Source of the DNA: Nematostella vectensis | Taxonomy: Eukaryota; Cnidaria; Anthozoa; Actiniaria; Edwardsiidae | NCBI RefSeq assembly: GCF_932526225.1 | Contig: NC_064045.1 | Coordinates: forward strand, 13,200,442 to 13,264,441 | Direction: 5' to 3' | DNA length: 64,000 bases | Shown: piece by piece, positions 21,401 to 32,761 of the stretch | Numbering within the stretch: position 1 is the stretch's first letter | Layout: every line of letters starts with the position of its first letter | Notes under the pieces: generated by a model | What the model was told of the DNA's origin: nothing | Seen by the model: the letters and a program-made list of their open reading frames with translations, nothing else | Databases searched by the model: none | Program-made: the position numbers and the translations under genes

Positions 21401-24400
21401 AACCCAAAAAATTCATAAATTCAAAATAAACACAACAAGACGAAGATACTCAGGCATCAGTCTAAGGGATAAATGGTCTTGCAGATATGCATCCAACCAA
21501 GGTGTTGGCATCTACTCTTAAGCCAAATAATAGCACAGGTTCTTTGACAAATCTCAAATCGAACAAGGAGAGAAAAGCAGAATCACCCCTCTCAATAAAA
21601 CGCTCAAAATACCACACAAGGGAGAGAGATCAGCAAACACAGCTCAAGACACAAATAGATACCTTTATTCTGATCCTCCAGGTACATTTTCTTGGCCTCA
21701 AAACACAATGCCCATTCCTTGAAGGATTGTACAACCACGAAAATATGTTTACGTATTGCAAAGCATTCTGGGAGATCCAGGGGAAAATTCACGAGGGGAG
21801 GGCCAGTCAACACTCCTCTCCCCAAAGTCAGATGGTTTTTTATAAGTCTTTTCACCCCGAAGCCAAACAAATCAATTCCAGGTCATACAGACCCAGAATA
21901 GCAGTGTAAACAATTTTGGAATCAATTTGGTTTCAGAAAAGACACCATTTAGGAGAGCTGTGGTGATTCATTAGAAAATTATTTTCTCATCCGGGCAAAG
22001 CCAAACAAGAAAAAATCATCATGAATCCACCTTTGCTTGCAAATATCCATAAGCAAAGCACTCAATTATGCCCCAAAAGACTTCATGATGTCCTGAGACA
22101 CTCTCCTCATATGCTCATAGCTGTATTTTTGATGAAAAATACAAGCAACCATCAACTTGTGCTGGCTTCAGCACATCGACGAGGGATTAAAAGTGGGGAC
22201 CGCAAAGCACTGTTGGAAAGCTTGGATACCGCTGACTAGGTGCAGCTGTGTTTGACTTTGACGGGCTGTATAAAACTCAGAATAGGGGGGGAGGTATCTG
22301 TTTTCAGTCTGTTTTTTGTAAATTCAGCTCCAAAAAAGCCAGGAGTCAATGGGTTAACTAACTTTTACCTGGGTTCACCCCTGTACCATGATGTGATGGA
22401 GACTTGTAGGTCTCTAGGCGCTCTGACTTCCACAGGGGTGGAAGTGTGTTAAATTGGATAGAAAAAGCTTCTAGATGTGGTGTGTGGCCAGTTACCAGAC
22501 CTAAGGATGCTAATTTGAATTTATTGATCCATGGTCAGTGAATTACTACTCTGGACCCCACCCTCCCTTTTCACTAGACACGCCCCTGAATAATAAGGCT
22601 TGTATATAAAGAAAAAACAGGGATATAACTTATAAAGACCACAACCAATTATTTAAAAAAATAGTTTGAATTAAGCTACCAAAAAGAACATAAATATCAC
22701 AAAACTTTGCATTTGTCTTATCTACTCTACTGGCTCTCTGTGTCTTTGTAGCTAAATGTGTAGCTCCATAACATCTCCTAAACAAGCTAATATGTATTAA
22801 ATGTTTTAACTAAATAGATATATTTTATATTTTCAGCACATGATAGGATTATTCAACGCACAATTAAAGAAATGGCCAGTTTGCATCTCCATGTAACCAA
22901 GCCTCCACCGCTGGCTCCAAGAACAGTGCCACCTCCACCAGTAACAGCTGCAGGAGGAGGTATTATCGTCTTATCATACCACATATTTTAGTTTATAACT
23001 TAAATGAAATAAAAAATTAGTAGTAAGATATGTTTTGGAGAGAGAGGCAAAAGTGTGTTCATGCAGTCAATGCTAGCTTCTGAATGGTGGAGAGTGAAGG
23101 ATGTTAAAATGCAGCCCTCTGATTGGTGGAGAGTATTTAATTGAATTGAATTGTAATTAGCTGATTTTGAAATGCAGGTTGTTTGGATGCCACAGGAAAC
23201 CGTTGTTTAGAAACAGATTAGAAATGTAGATAAAACCAGTATTAATATAACAATATAGTTGAGGTTTGCGGGCATAAATATGTTTCTGGCCCGACTCAAA
23301 TTCAATTTAAAAATATATCCTGAGATTGGGTCAAATCATATTAATGCCCCAGAACGTCAACTCTACAGTATTACTATTTTCACTAAAAAGAGCAATTAGC
23401 AAACTTCTGATTTGTTCATTTCAGCCCGTAAATGCACAACGGTCCCCTTAAAGTTAATTTACTACAGCTTTGAGGTTACAGCTATTCAAGAAACGTTTTT
23501 AGAAATATTAACTCTCAACAAAACAATTAGTAAATTGCAGGGGGGGAGTGGTCCTAGGAATTCTCCTAACGATTTTGGCTTTCACATGTCAAACCCCTGG
23601 TAGCACGGAAAAGTGTATTTGTAACAGCTAATCGGGTTGCTACTTTTTTAGCCATGACACCTAATGATATTACCTTACTTTCTTTCATTATGTAGGACCA
23701 GCAAGCATATTGAGTCTATCAGAGAACGAGAAGCGATGGATGGTAGTCGGGATTTGCTTGAATAAAGTTTTACTTCCAGCTTTACACAAATACATCGCCC
23801 CTAAAATACAGATTCATTATGCTCTCCACAAGACATTGTACAACATTCATTCCCAAGCACATCTTGGCTTCCTCAAGAAAGACAATAAAGTTGGATTCCA
23901 GTTCAACTACGAAAGTATTAACAACAACAAATCAAGATTGTCAAAGAAGGCATACGATTATAAAGTCGTATCAGCGATTGATTTTGCTAAACTTTATCTG
24001 CGACCAGAAATGGCAAAGTTCACAGGTATTTGTTGCCCACTTGTTTACTGAACAAAGCGAAAAATGAGTACTCGTAAAGATACACTTCGTTATTTTTTGC
24101 CTAAATCTGTGTGGCATAAAATTGTCAAGTACACAATAGAGTATTATTCCAGACTGTGCTCGGATAACTCAGTGCACTATGTTGCTGTTGTTGTCGTCGT
24201 TAGTCAATCTGGCATTCGATTGGTCTACAGTCATTTCTTAGACCAAGTCGTAATTCTTTTATTTCTTTTGATATCCTTCATAGTTCCTTAAGTATAGTTC
24301 CCCTTTTGTTTTCTAGGGTTTGACTCTACATGTGATGCCTCTGCTTCTCTTGGAATCCTTGCAACGAGCAGTGCCTTTTCTACAGCAGTTCAAAACAGCG

Positions 24401-27400
24401 CCAGAGATATGCGAAGCACTGTCCGCAACGAATGGGGGCACTGCAATTTTGACGACTGGGAGCAAATACAGTTTAACGTCTGCATACAGAAGATAGACAC
24501 GCTTATTCGAAACTTAGGCTTAAGTCTGGCAGATGAAACAAAGCTACTGGATGAGCTTAAAGACTGGGAAATTAGAGGTGAGTTATAAGCACATCACAAC
24601 AAGTAAACCGGCAGCCGTACACGGTTAAGTCATAAAGTTGCGAAAGCGTGTGTGTACTAAAAATAATAATTTGTTTTCTAGGAGTGCAGCTGTGTATGGG
24701 TAGCGTAGTCGATGCCGATCTGCTAAATCTAGTCAGCGGGGAGGTTGCTAACTTACTAGCTGAAGTTCAGACAGCGAAGGAGAGTAATGAGGAAGAGTCT
24801 GAAAAGGTATCAAACGAGCTTGGCAGGATGAGCGGGTTACTTGTCGAATGCAGAGAACAAGCTTCTCAAAACAAGACGAAGCTTGGGGAACTCTCTTCTT
24901 TGGTTGGTGACCTGAACTTAAATGTGGAATCGTTGCATTCAGGACAAGAAAGTCTGAACTGTGAGATGGATGGTGTGAAAGAGAGCCAAGATAAGTTGAC
25001 ACAAAGGGTCGAGGTCGTTGAAGGCGAACAGGAGATAATTAAAGAGCGAGTTGGGACACTTGAGACGAAGATCGCGGCAGGAGGTGGACTCTATCGTGAT
25101 CCAATCACGTTCCAGGCACCCAACCGTAACCCCTATTTCTGTGGCCGCGAGGAAGAGATGAGCATGCTTGACGGTCCATTAGACGAATCCAAACAAACAT
25201 GTACACTTACCCTTATCAGTGGACTCGGAGGAACAGGAAAGACTTCAATTGCCCTGGAGCATGTTTGGAGACAGAAGGAGCAATACAGCGCGGGAGTGTA
25301 CTGGCTAACAGGTGAGAGCGAGCGAGACTTCAATATCACCTTGACTGAGATGGGTCGCCAGATTGGCCGTTCAGGCGAAGACCTAGCACAAACCTTGTCC
25401 AATGTTCTCAACTGGTTGCAGGAGCGCAAGGAATACTGGTGCGTTGTTGTTGACAATCTGGACGCGTCTGAATTGTCTGAGGAAATGATGAAGTTTCTTA
25501 ATGGTTCATGGAAAAGAAGCGCTTCCGGTCATGTAATCATCACAACAAGAAGAGAGAAGGCACTCAATTCAGCAGATATCCAAGATGTAGTAGAAGACAG
25601 ATGCATTGAGCTTAGCACAATGGATGAGCCTGATAGTGTGATGTTTCTGAAAAAAAGAGCCAACCGTGAAGACAGTGACCACGAAGACTCTGTAATCACC
25701 GAATTAGTACAAGAGTTAGGATGTCTTCCATTGGCCTTAGATCAAGCTGGCGCATACATTTATCAACGCAAGTGCTCGTTTTCCGAATATTTACAGCAGT
25801 TTAAGAAGAAAAGATTGCTTCTTATGAAGAGAATCAGCGCTTATTACATCAGCTCAAAAGAGAGAACCTCTGTTTACACAACATGGCAACTCAACTTTGA
25901 TTATGTCAAAGAACAGTCAGAGGAACTAGATATCGGTCATGCAGCATCGGTCATTATGAATGTGTCCGCTTTTCTCTCCCCGGATGACATACCCGTTGAA
26001 ATAATCAATGAGGGTCTGCCGAAGATTGACGACGAAGACTTGAAGGAAGCTACGGCTAGTGCTATAAGCGTGTCAGAGCTACTTGAACTCTTGACAAACT
26101 TCTCGCTGTTCCAAAGATTCTCAGACCAATCCTACAGTGTTCACCGTGTCGTGCAAGAGGTTATCCGGAGTAGAGTCAAGGATGATGAGAAGAAAGTCGC
26201 TCTCACGAGTGCTGTGCGAATGGTGAATTTTGCTTTTTCAAAAGCGAGAAAACCAAAGGAGGTTTGCGAGAGCTTTATGGGCGATGCTGTGTTTGCCGAG
26301 GATAAACCCCCGTCGCTCCAACTTTGGGCAAAGCTTGCCCGTCATGCATGCTCACTCCAGGACCATATTATTTTCTTCGTTGAAAAAGAAAGAGGGTCTA
26401 GCAAAGACGTCATGTACACTGAAGAAACCGCTAGACTGTTCTATGAGGCTTCTGTTTTTCTCAATGTTTGCCGCGAGAAGGTCAAAGCTCAAGACCTGCA
26501 GCGTCTTAAGCTTGAAGTACTGGCCAGTCTGCCAAACCTACCGTCAGACGAAACGATGGCCTATCTGAACCACTTCAAGGTTCCACTGCAAAACAAGCAA
26601 TACAAATTGATATCACATTGCATCGTGCCCAAGTGTGAGCAAGAAGGTGATACCAGTGTTGCTCGTGATTTGCAGGAAAAGGCCAATGATTTCCGAGAAA
26701 AAGGCAACGATGCAGTAAAGAGAGGAGAATTCCAAGAAGCTCTTGATTGGTTCACAGAGGGTATTGAGCACACCAAGACGGACCATCGACTGTTTTCCAA
26801 CCGTGCTTTGTGTCATTTGAAGATAAACAAACCGAAAGAGGCACTGGCAGATTGCGAGAGCTGTCTAAAGCTGGAAGAGCATTTTGGAAAGGCCTTACAG
26901 CGAAAGGCGTGGGCATTGCACGAACTTTCACGACTTCATCCTGACGATAAACATATCCAAGGCAGATCTTTGTGCGCTGCTTCACTTGCACAATACTTCG
27001 ATCGTACCTTAATGAAATACTTATTTTTCAAGACTATGTTTCCTGAACTGCTGGTTGTTGAAGTAAAGAATGCTTTACAACTAGTTACGCTTTTGTTGAT
27101 GGGACTACCAAGAGCAACATTGCTGTTGCACGAAGGCCACTACGAGCTACAAGATGTATGTATTGATACAGATACCCAGATTGTAGGGATAGGAAACGTT
27201 TCTATCTCATTTCAAAATTCCTGTAAAGTAGTTGGTGCAAATTGTTGTCTTGAGAACATTACTCTGACCGAAGGTAGTGGGGCTATCATATGCATGCTAG
27301 GATCACTGACAATGGAAAAATGCAATATTTCTGGTGGAGAACAAGGTTGTAAAGAGTTCCCAGATTGCAACGGAGGGTCGGGATGCATAGCGGACAAATA

Positions 27401-28751
27401 TTTTGGAAAGACACCTTGTGACAGAGCAGGCAAATTTGGTGATCAATCGTCAAGGTCATCTGGAATGGTTGGCTATCCAGGCATCCAAATATTAAATAAA
27501 AGCAGGGGATTCCTGAAAGATTGTGACATTCATGACTGCGGAGGCGGCGGGGCACTTTGTCATGGTTCTGGCTCTGCAATGTCTGTGATATCCTGTCGAG
27601 TTTACAAGAACAAGCAGTCGGGTCTAGAAGCTAGAGAAGAAGCGAGTCTTAGTGTCACGGAATGTGACATTTTCGCCAACAACTATCACGGTGTACTTCT
27701 TGGACCGTACGCTAATGCAAGTGAGATTGTCAACAACAGAATATTTGAGAACCATGCGGAAGGGATTCTCGTTTGTTTAAGCAATGAACTCTCCAAAATA
27801 TCAAGTAACCGAATCTATCACAATCGTCCTTTCGGTATATCACTGGATTGTGCGAACGTCTGTGTATTTCACAATGAGATATTTGAAAACGGATTCTGGG
27901 GTATTAATGCAAAAACCAAGACGTCGGCATCTATTCAGAACAACGAATTATACTCTAACAAATGCGGAGGTATTTTTATCGGTCTAAACTTTTCTGGTCG
28001 CATTTCCATTGAATCAAATACAGTGAGAAACCACATTGGCCCTTGGTTATACTTTGGTGCAAACATAGATCTCTCAAAGACAAAAGCAGATGATTTGGAC
28101 GATGGAAAAAATTTCTACCTTCCCCCTGGTGAGACAAGATTTTACACCACACCCCCGATAGTCGGCAGTAACACGTTAAAGAACAATGGCGAGGAAACCA
28201 TGTTCCACCCAAAGGAACAAGCAATGCCTGTAACACAACACTGTGCCTTTTGTCACCGAACAGGCAAACTGAAGACCTGCTCAAACTGTCGTGTCGCATC
28301 CTACTGTGACCAAACATGCCAGAAAATGCACCTGGCGAAGCACAAATTGCTATGTAAGAGCGTGACTGGTCTTTATTCGGTCACGGCTACTATCTCGACT
28401 TTCTTTCATGGCGAATCAAAATATCTAATCAGGACATTCGGATCTCATCTCAAAGGACTCGGCGAAGGACCTAAACTCGATCCGCGAAGCAGCCGACGTT
28501 TCATCGTAAAGGTGCAGACACAAAATTTGAACAGCCATCCTCGCCAGCTGCTGACTGTGTACGACAAGTCCCTCTCAATTGACTGCCAAATTGAATGCCC
28601 CGAGATATTCCATGTTATTATGGAATGTGGGGTTTTGGGACAATTATACTTGTTCACCGGCAAAAAGGTGTTCCTTTGGGCTAAATTTGCCGCAAAAGGA
28701 AAAAAGCTGACATTCTATTTGGACCATTTGGCACCATACCAGGAATGGTAA
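18480..28751 (+). CDS. HEPN-coiled coil-NB-ARC-TPR-beta-helix-MYND STAND protein, copy A (intact)
   Basis: Exons: 18480-18507 (tentative), 22837-22959, 23696-24025, 24317-24577 and 24682-28751. All phases agree, giving about 1,603 residues. Residues about 51-247 form a DZIP3-type HEPN domain (WMVVGICLNKVLLPALHKYI) with RNEWGH at 197-202, the RNxxxH motif of HEPN ribonucleases. Residues 255-400 are coiled coil. NB-ARC follows: P-loop GLGGTGKT 428-435, Walker B VVVDNLD near 502, IITTRR near 533, GCLPLAL at 594, and VHR at 734 in the MHD position. TPRs lie near 910-1000, right-handed beta-helix repeats near 1055-1420, a MYND finger at 1435-1472, and a conserved tail of unknown type. By family logic this is a nucleotide-switched signalling ATPase with a possible RNase effector. 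First exon and donor GTTATA are the weak points. AATAAA lies at 29174. Confidence 0.85.
19832..20831 (+). mobile_element. Non-autonomous 1-kb TTAA element, left copy
   Basis: The ends are CACATTGACCCCT and the inverse of CCCATTGACTCCT, an imperfect terminal inverted repeat. TTAA lies on both sides (19828-19831 and 20832-20835). Such ends and TTAA targets are typical of the piggyBac superfamily. The sequence appears identical to the right copy. Confidence 0.8.
21354..22353 (+). mobile_element. Non-autonomous 1-kb TTAA element, right copy
   Basis: Same length, ends and orientation as the copy at 19832-20831; I saw no difference on reading. On its right is TTAA (22354-22357); on its left the four bases are TAAA, not TTAA. 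So the left flank here is not an ordinary target site, which supports the idea that both copies and the middle moved or arose as one unit. Confidence 0.8.
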
Positions 28752-29383
28752 AACTAGACTATCCGCCTTTTTAAAAATAGGCCCGTAAAACATGAATGCA
28801 GCTAATGCAACAATTGTTTGAAACAGTTTCAATTATACTCTAAACGGTACAGTTAATCTTAACAAAATTATCACTGTAAATTATCACTGTAAATTCGAGA
28901 AATAATAGTAAGCGCGATATTGTTTCACTGAAATAACATTAGTAATTCCTTAAACAAAGCTTATCCTGACAATTATGGAATGTTATCAAATTCATTATAT
29001 CTAGATAGTTAATTTTAGGACGTCCTGAACAGTGTTCCAATCGCGATTCTTCAAAAACACCAAAGACGCTTGAATACTGCCTGAGAACACGTAAAATTTT
29101 TCTTTTCAGTTAAATTATTTTTTTTTTCACTTTTTTATTTCGTACAATGTTTACCGTAAGATCAATAGGTACAAATAAAGAGCTTAGGCATCCCGTGATT
29201 ACATACCATATTGGTAGTCCGCTTCAATCAATTTTTCGCTTTTTTGTCGTCTTGAAATTCTGTACGTCGAGAATATTCGCATAAACTTCCAGAATTCGTG
29301 TTTACTACGACTTTGCAGTCCGCCATTTTAAATAAGGCCCAGGCCCTTGCGTTTTTAGGACATCAGAGTTTTCCCGCGCGCCT

Positions 29384-29614
29384 TAGCCTAACTGTAGGCT
29401 TTTATAGTTTTTCCGGCACGAAAACACGGAGTTCGCATACCACAGCCGCCATCTTGGATAATGCGCTCCGCAGGGGGAGGGGGGGCGCGTATTTTTCCTC
29501 CCTAATATTCTCGACGCATTTTTTCTCCCCCTACCCCTGCGGAGCGCGTTATCCAAGATGGCGGCTGTGGGGTTTTCGTGCCGGAAAAAAACTATCAAAG
29601 CCTACAAGTAGGCT
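29384..29614. mobile_element. GC-rich foldback element with CAAGATGGCGGC in both arms (unit A)
   Basis: Left end TAGCCTAACTGTAGGC, then TTTTTCCGGCACGAAAAC and GCCGCCATCTTGGATAATGC. The right arm is the inverse, including GCGTTATCCAAGATGGCGGC and GTTTTCGTGCCGG, ending GTAGGCTA. The target may be TA. Each arm holds the YY1-type sequence CAAGATGGCGGC. Same element in unit B at 43,383-43,612. Confidence 0.75.
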
Positions 29615-30598
29615 AACTATCCAGGCGCTTTCCTGGTTGGTTGAAATTGGTGGAATTAATTTGAGTATCTTAGGTTTTTTAGGGGAGCGTGCGCGCAATC
29701 ATGTAGGTAAGACAAAAAAAGAGAGCTTATAAATCGTGCATTGGAAGGAAGGGAACGGAAAGGGAATCCTGAGCCAGATCTGTGTGAGGCCCTCCTCTCC
29801 CACCCCTCTCTCCCCCCAGTCCAGTTCACCCCCCCCCCCCCCCCCCCCATGCGTGCTCTCTGTCCCATCTACCTACGCGCACGCTGATACTAAGGCCTGA
29901 TACTCAGGTTAGATTGGAACATTTCAAATCTATACTGACAACCAGTGCTGAAAAACGCAAGACTAGTTCCTCGATCAGTACCGCACGGTTTAACCAGCCT
30001 TTTTGTTTTGAAATGGCGGCTTTTTACCAGCGAATTGTAACATTTTGGCGAATGCTAAGAAAACTAGCGCAAAGCTAAAGGCTATAATTTTCTTGATGGC
30101 TCCCCCATTATCAAACAAATTAGTCATCTTTTGTACAATATGGTTTTAATGCTGTAAACTTAGTCAAAACAGCCAGTGAAGACAGTTTTTCATACCTCAA
30201 CTCGAACACTGCATACTACGATTGTATTAGTTTTCACCAGAGCAAGCGCATGCGCATACGTTATACAGAACTGTCATATTGACACGTGAATTCAGTCGCT
30301 ATTAAACCGTGTATTTCATCCTTTCTCGCGATCTTGATTTGCGCAATGCAAATCATTAACATTTTTACAAGGGAGTCAATTTTTACGGTTGCCTTCTTTG
30401 GGCTTTTCTAGGACGCAAGTGCTATACACGAACCATTTCGATTTTTCCTGAAATGTATCGCAAGAGCAAGCGCAAGAGAATTTAATCGCACTTATATGGA
30501 CTAATATCAATCGTTTTTCTAACTCTCTCTGTCAATTTCTTATTAGATCGCCATAGAGCTGTTGTACGCCGATAATTTCCACGTAAACTTACATGAAT

Positions 30599-30755
30599 CA
30601 GGGGCGTAGCCAGAGGGGTGGCCTAGGGGGCCCGGGACACCCCTTTCAGCAGCCAAAAATACAGCAAATGTATGAGAAATTATCTAAAACACAGGAGAAA
30701 TGCCTTGAAAGGGTCTTTTGGGCCCCCTCCTGTTAAAAATCCTGGCTATGCCGCT
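30599..30755. mobile_element. 157-bp hAT-like MITE (unit A)
   Basis: Left end CAGGGGCGTAGCCAG and right end the inverse of CAGCGGCATAGCCAG are the typical CAGGGG-type ends of hAT-related MITEs. TGAAT flanks both sides, a partial target duplication. No coding capacity. Unit B copy at 44,588-44,744. Confidence 0.75.
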
Positions 30756-31915
30756 GTGAATTGGTGTTTACTATGATTTTACGCCGCCATTATGAAATCG
30801 CTCGCCCAATACTCAGAAATACGACAGGGATTGATTTACGGATCCCCCCCCCCCCCCCCCCATCCCTCTTCCCCCCCACCCCCACTTCGGCCGTCAGTGT
30901 GGCCTTTTCGCTCAAGAAGCTATGTCATCGACCTGTTCAATCTAATCCAAATTCCCACTGATAGCTCAATTTTTTCATTTGTCTGTTTTTTTTTTCAATT
31001 TTTATAATAACAATAACTATCCTGCATATCATTTGTGCACACAAGAAAATAACTAGAAAAATAAATTTGCATTTACGACGAGTTGGCTCACAGAGCCTTT
31101 GATTTTTTCATTACTCTCATGGAAATCATCTATGTTAGTTATAACTGGCAATGCTATTCGTAAGCGAAAATGCAAGTTATGAATTTCAATGTTCAAAACA
31201 TAGCGTTTTGTTTATTAGAAAAGAATGTGCGCAACGGCTCTTCTATGCCACAAGAATGCAACGTTGACCACAGGAAACCCAGTACCAATATGATGCATTA
31301 TTATGGTCTTCCTGTGGTTTTTACAAGATGGCGGCGGAAGGTGGAAGTAGAGACCCATCAAGTGTGATGAAAAAAGCAAGGTTGCTAACGCTGCATTCCT
31401 CCAGCGAATCGTCCGTATATCAAGTGAGGAAGAGAACACCTATATACCTATTATTATTTTTTTTTAATTTTCAGGGTCATTGATGACAATGAATTGCAAG
31501 AGTTTTGTATCAAAGTTGTCGGCACTTTACGTGGCCGAGACAGGGGAAGTGATTGTATTAGTCAGCTTAGACGGCTGTTTCTACTGATTGCGGTGACGAG
31601 GAGGCGGCGAAGGCAAGTACACTTGTCGGTTATCGCTGCAAGGTGCTTTTAAATCCAATGCTTGATTTTGAAGTGGCCTTCAGTAGCTATAGCTATGTCC
31701 TGCTATCAGTGTCATTACAAGGAAAAACAGCAAACAATACTGTAATAAGAGTAAAATTGTAAAGTAGATATGTATATAAGTTCTAAAAATTGTTGACTTT
31801 GTTTTCATAGGGTTACTGCAAATATATAAACAAAATTTCATAAGAGCGGTTTCATTCAATACCCGCCAGGACTCCATCAGCACGATTGCTAAAGATTGAA
31901 TGAAACTGCGGCATC

Positions 31916-32091
31916 ACTAAAAAGCGGAACCGGCGGAAGCAGTATATTTCGCCTAGTTATAGGGGTAGGGATGTCATACTAGGATCACCACTTATTTCCC
32001 TAGTATGACATCCCTACCCCCTACCCCTATAACTAAGCAGAATATACTGGTTCCGCCGGTTCCGCTGGTTCCGCCGGTTCTGCTTTTTAGT
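31916..32091. mobile_element. Foldback element with CTAAAAAGCGGAACC ends (unit A)
   Basis: ACTAAAAAGCGGAACCGGCG at the left and its near inverse ending GGTTCTGCTTTTTAGT at the right frame arms that also pair through CCTAGTTATAGGGGTAGGG and GATGTCATACTAGG. The central loop is about 15 bases, so the whole element can fold on itself. Unit B copy at 45,904-46,072. Confidence 0.75.
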
Positions 32092-32327
32092 AATGCCAAT
32101 GAAACTCCTCTTATGAAAGTAGAATATGTGTAAAGTCAACCATGAGAGCAAAAGTAACAGTTTATTGTCATCAAATTTATAAAATTTGTATAAATTGTAT
32201 ACATGAGTGGCAAAAAATTATATTTTTGCTGTAAAGAAAATTACACATGAATCTAATAATATAATTATTCATTTTTATTTAAGAAACAAAATATTCTTTG
32301 CGTGCCTTCATTGAGTTTTGAAAACCG

Positions 32328-32418
32328 AGGTGTTTTTGTTTGGGAGAATTCGAGAGCAGATTAGTGGAGCACGCGACCGCAGGTCCACATCTGCTTGAGA
32401 ATTCCCCTAACAAACACC
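32328..32418. repeat. Single hairpin, about 36-bp stem
   Basis: GGTGTTTTTGTTTGGG, GAATTC and AGCAGAT on the left pair with ATCTGCT, GAATTCCCC and AACAAACACC on the right, around a loop of about 20 bases. Both units hold it (unit B about 46,310-46,402). It could be the remains of a short foldback element or a structured RNA. No further evidence. Confidence 0.4.
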
Positions 32419-32761
32419 AAAACATCCTATGCAAAAGACAAAAAACTTCTCAACAGCGCACACTAATGGCGTCATCCCATGCACGCCAGCTCGTGCTCAG
32501 AAAACATTTAAAAAAAAAGAAAAACTGGCTTCAAACTCCGAGTAATACTTACTTCATCATTTGGTGGTTCATCTAGTATTTGTACTTATTTTGCAACTTC
32601 TTATTCACCTTGGACACATTTTTCACCCGAAGAATAATATTTTCAGTGTTAAAAAGCAAAAGTTTGTGGAAATTCACAGGGTTGTTGACTGATGATGCAT
32701 GAATTCCCCTTACACGATTTTATGCTGCGGCATCCCATGACCTTCATCATGTAGTGAAAGT

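Larger units (their letters stand above)
19828..22357. mobile_element. Composite TTAA insertion: two identical 1-kb elements around a 0.5-kb middle
   Basis: TTAA at 19828-19831 and TTAA at 22354-22357 bound a 2,522-bp insert present in unit A only. The same place in unit B (36355-36358) has one TTAA and otherwise the same flanks. The insert is 1-kb element, TTAA, 518-bp middle, 1-kb element. It encodes no transposase; the open frames inside are short and show no motif. It lies in intron 1 of the HEPN-STAND gene. Confidence 0.88.
28752..31327. other. Intergenic stretch of unit A between HEPN-STAND gene and AP5Z1 fragment
   Basis: No coding exon is recognised. It contains the 3' untranslated region of the HEPN-STAND gene with AATAAA at 29174-29179, a foldback element at 29,384-29,614, poly-C runs at about 29,830-29,848 and 30,843-30,860, a hAT-like MITE at 30,599-30,755, and at its right end the promoter side of the AP5Z1 5' fragment. 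Confidence 0.55.

Noticed and set aside
19965-22239. Repeated 60-140 codon frames, identical in two places
   Set aside because: They lie in the 1-kb TTAA elements, have no motif, overlap each other on both strands, and are repeated only because the elements are duplicated. They are not transposases.
23412-23603. Possible extra exon of the STAND gene starting after TTTCAG
   Set aside because: Units A and B differ there by an indel in a G run that changes the frame, and the flanking exons already join in phase without it.
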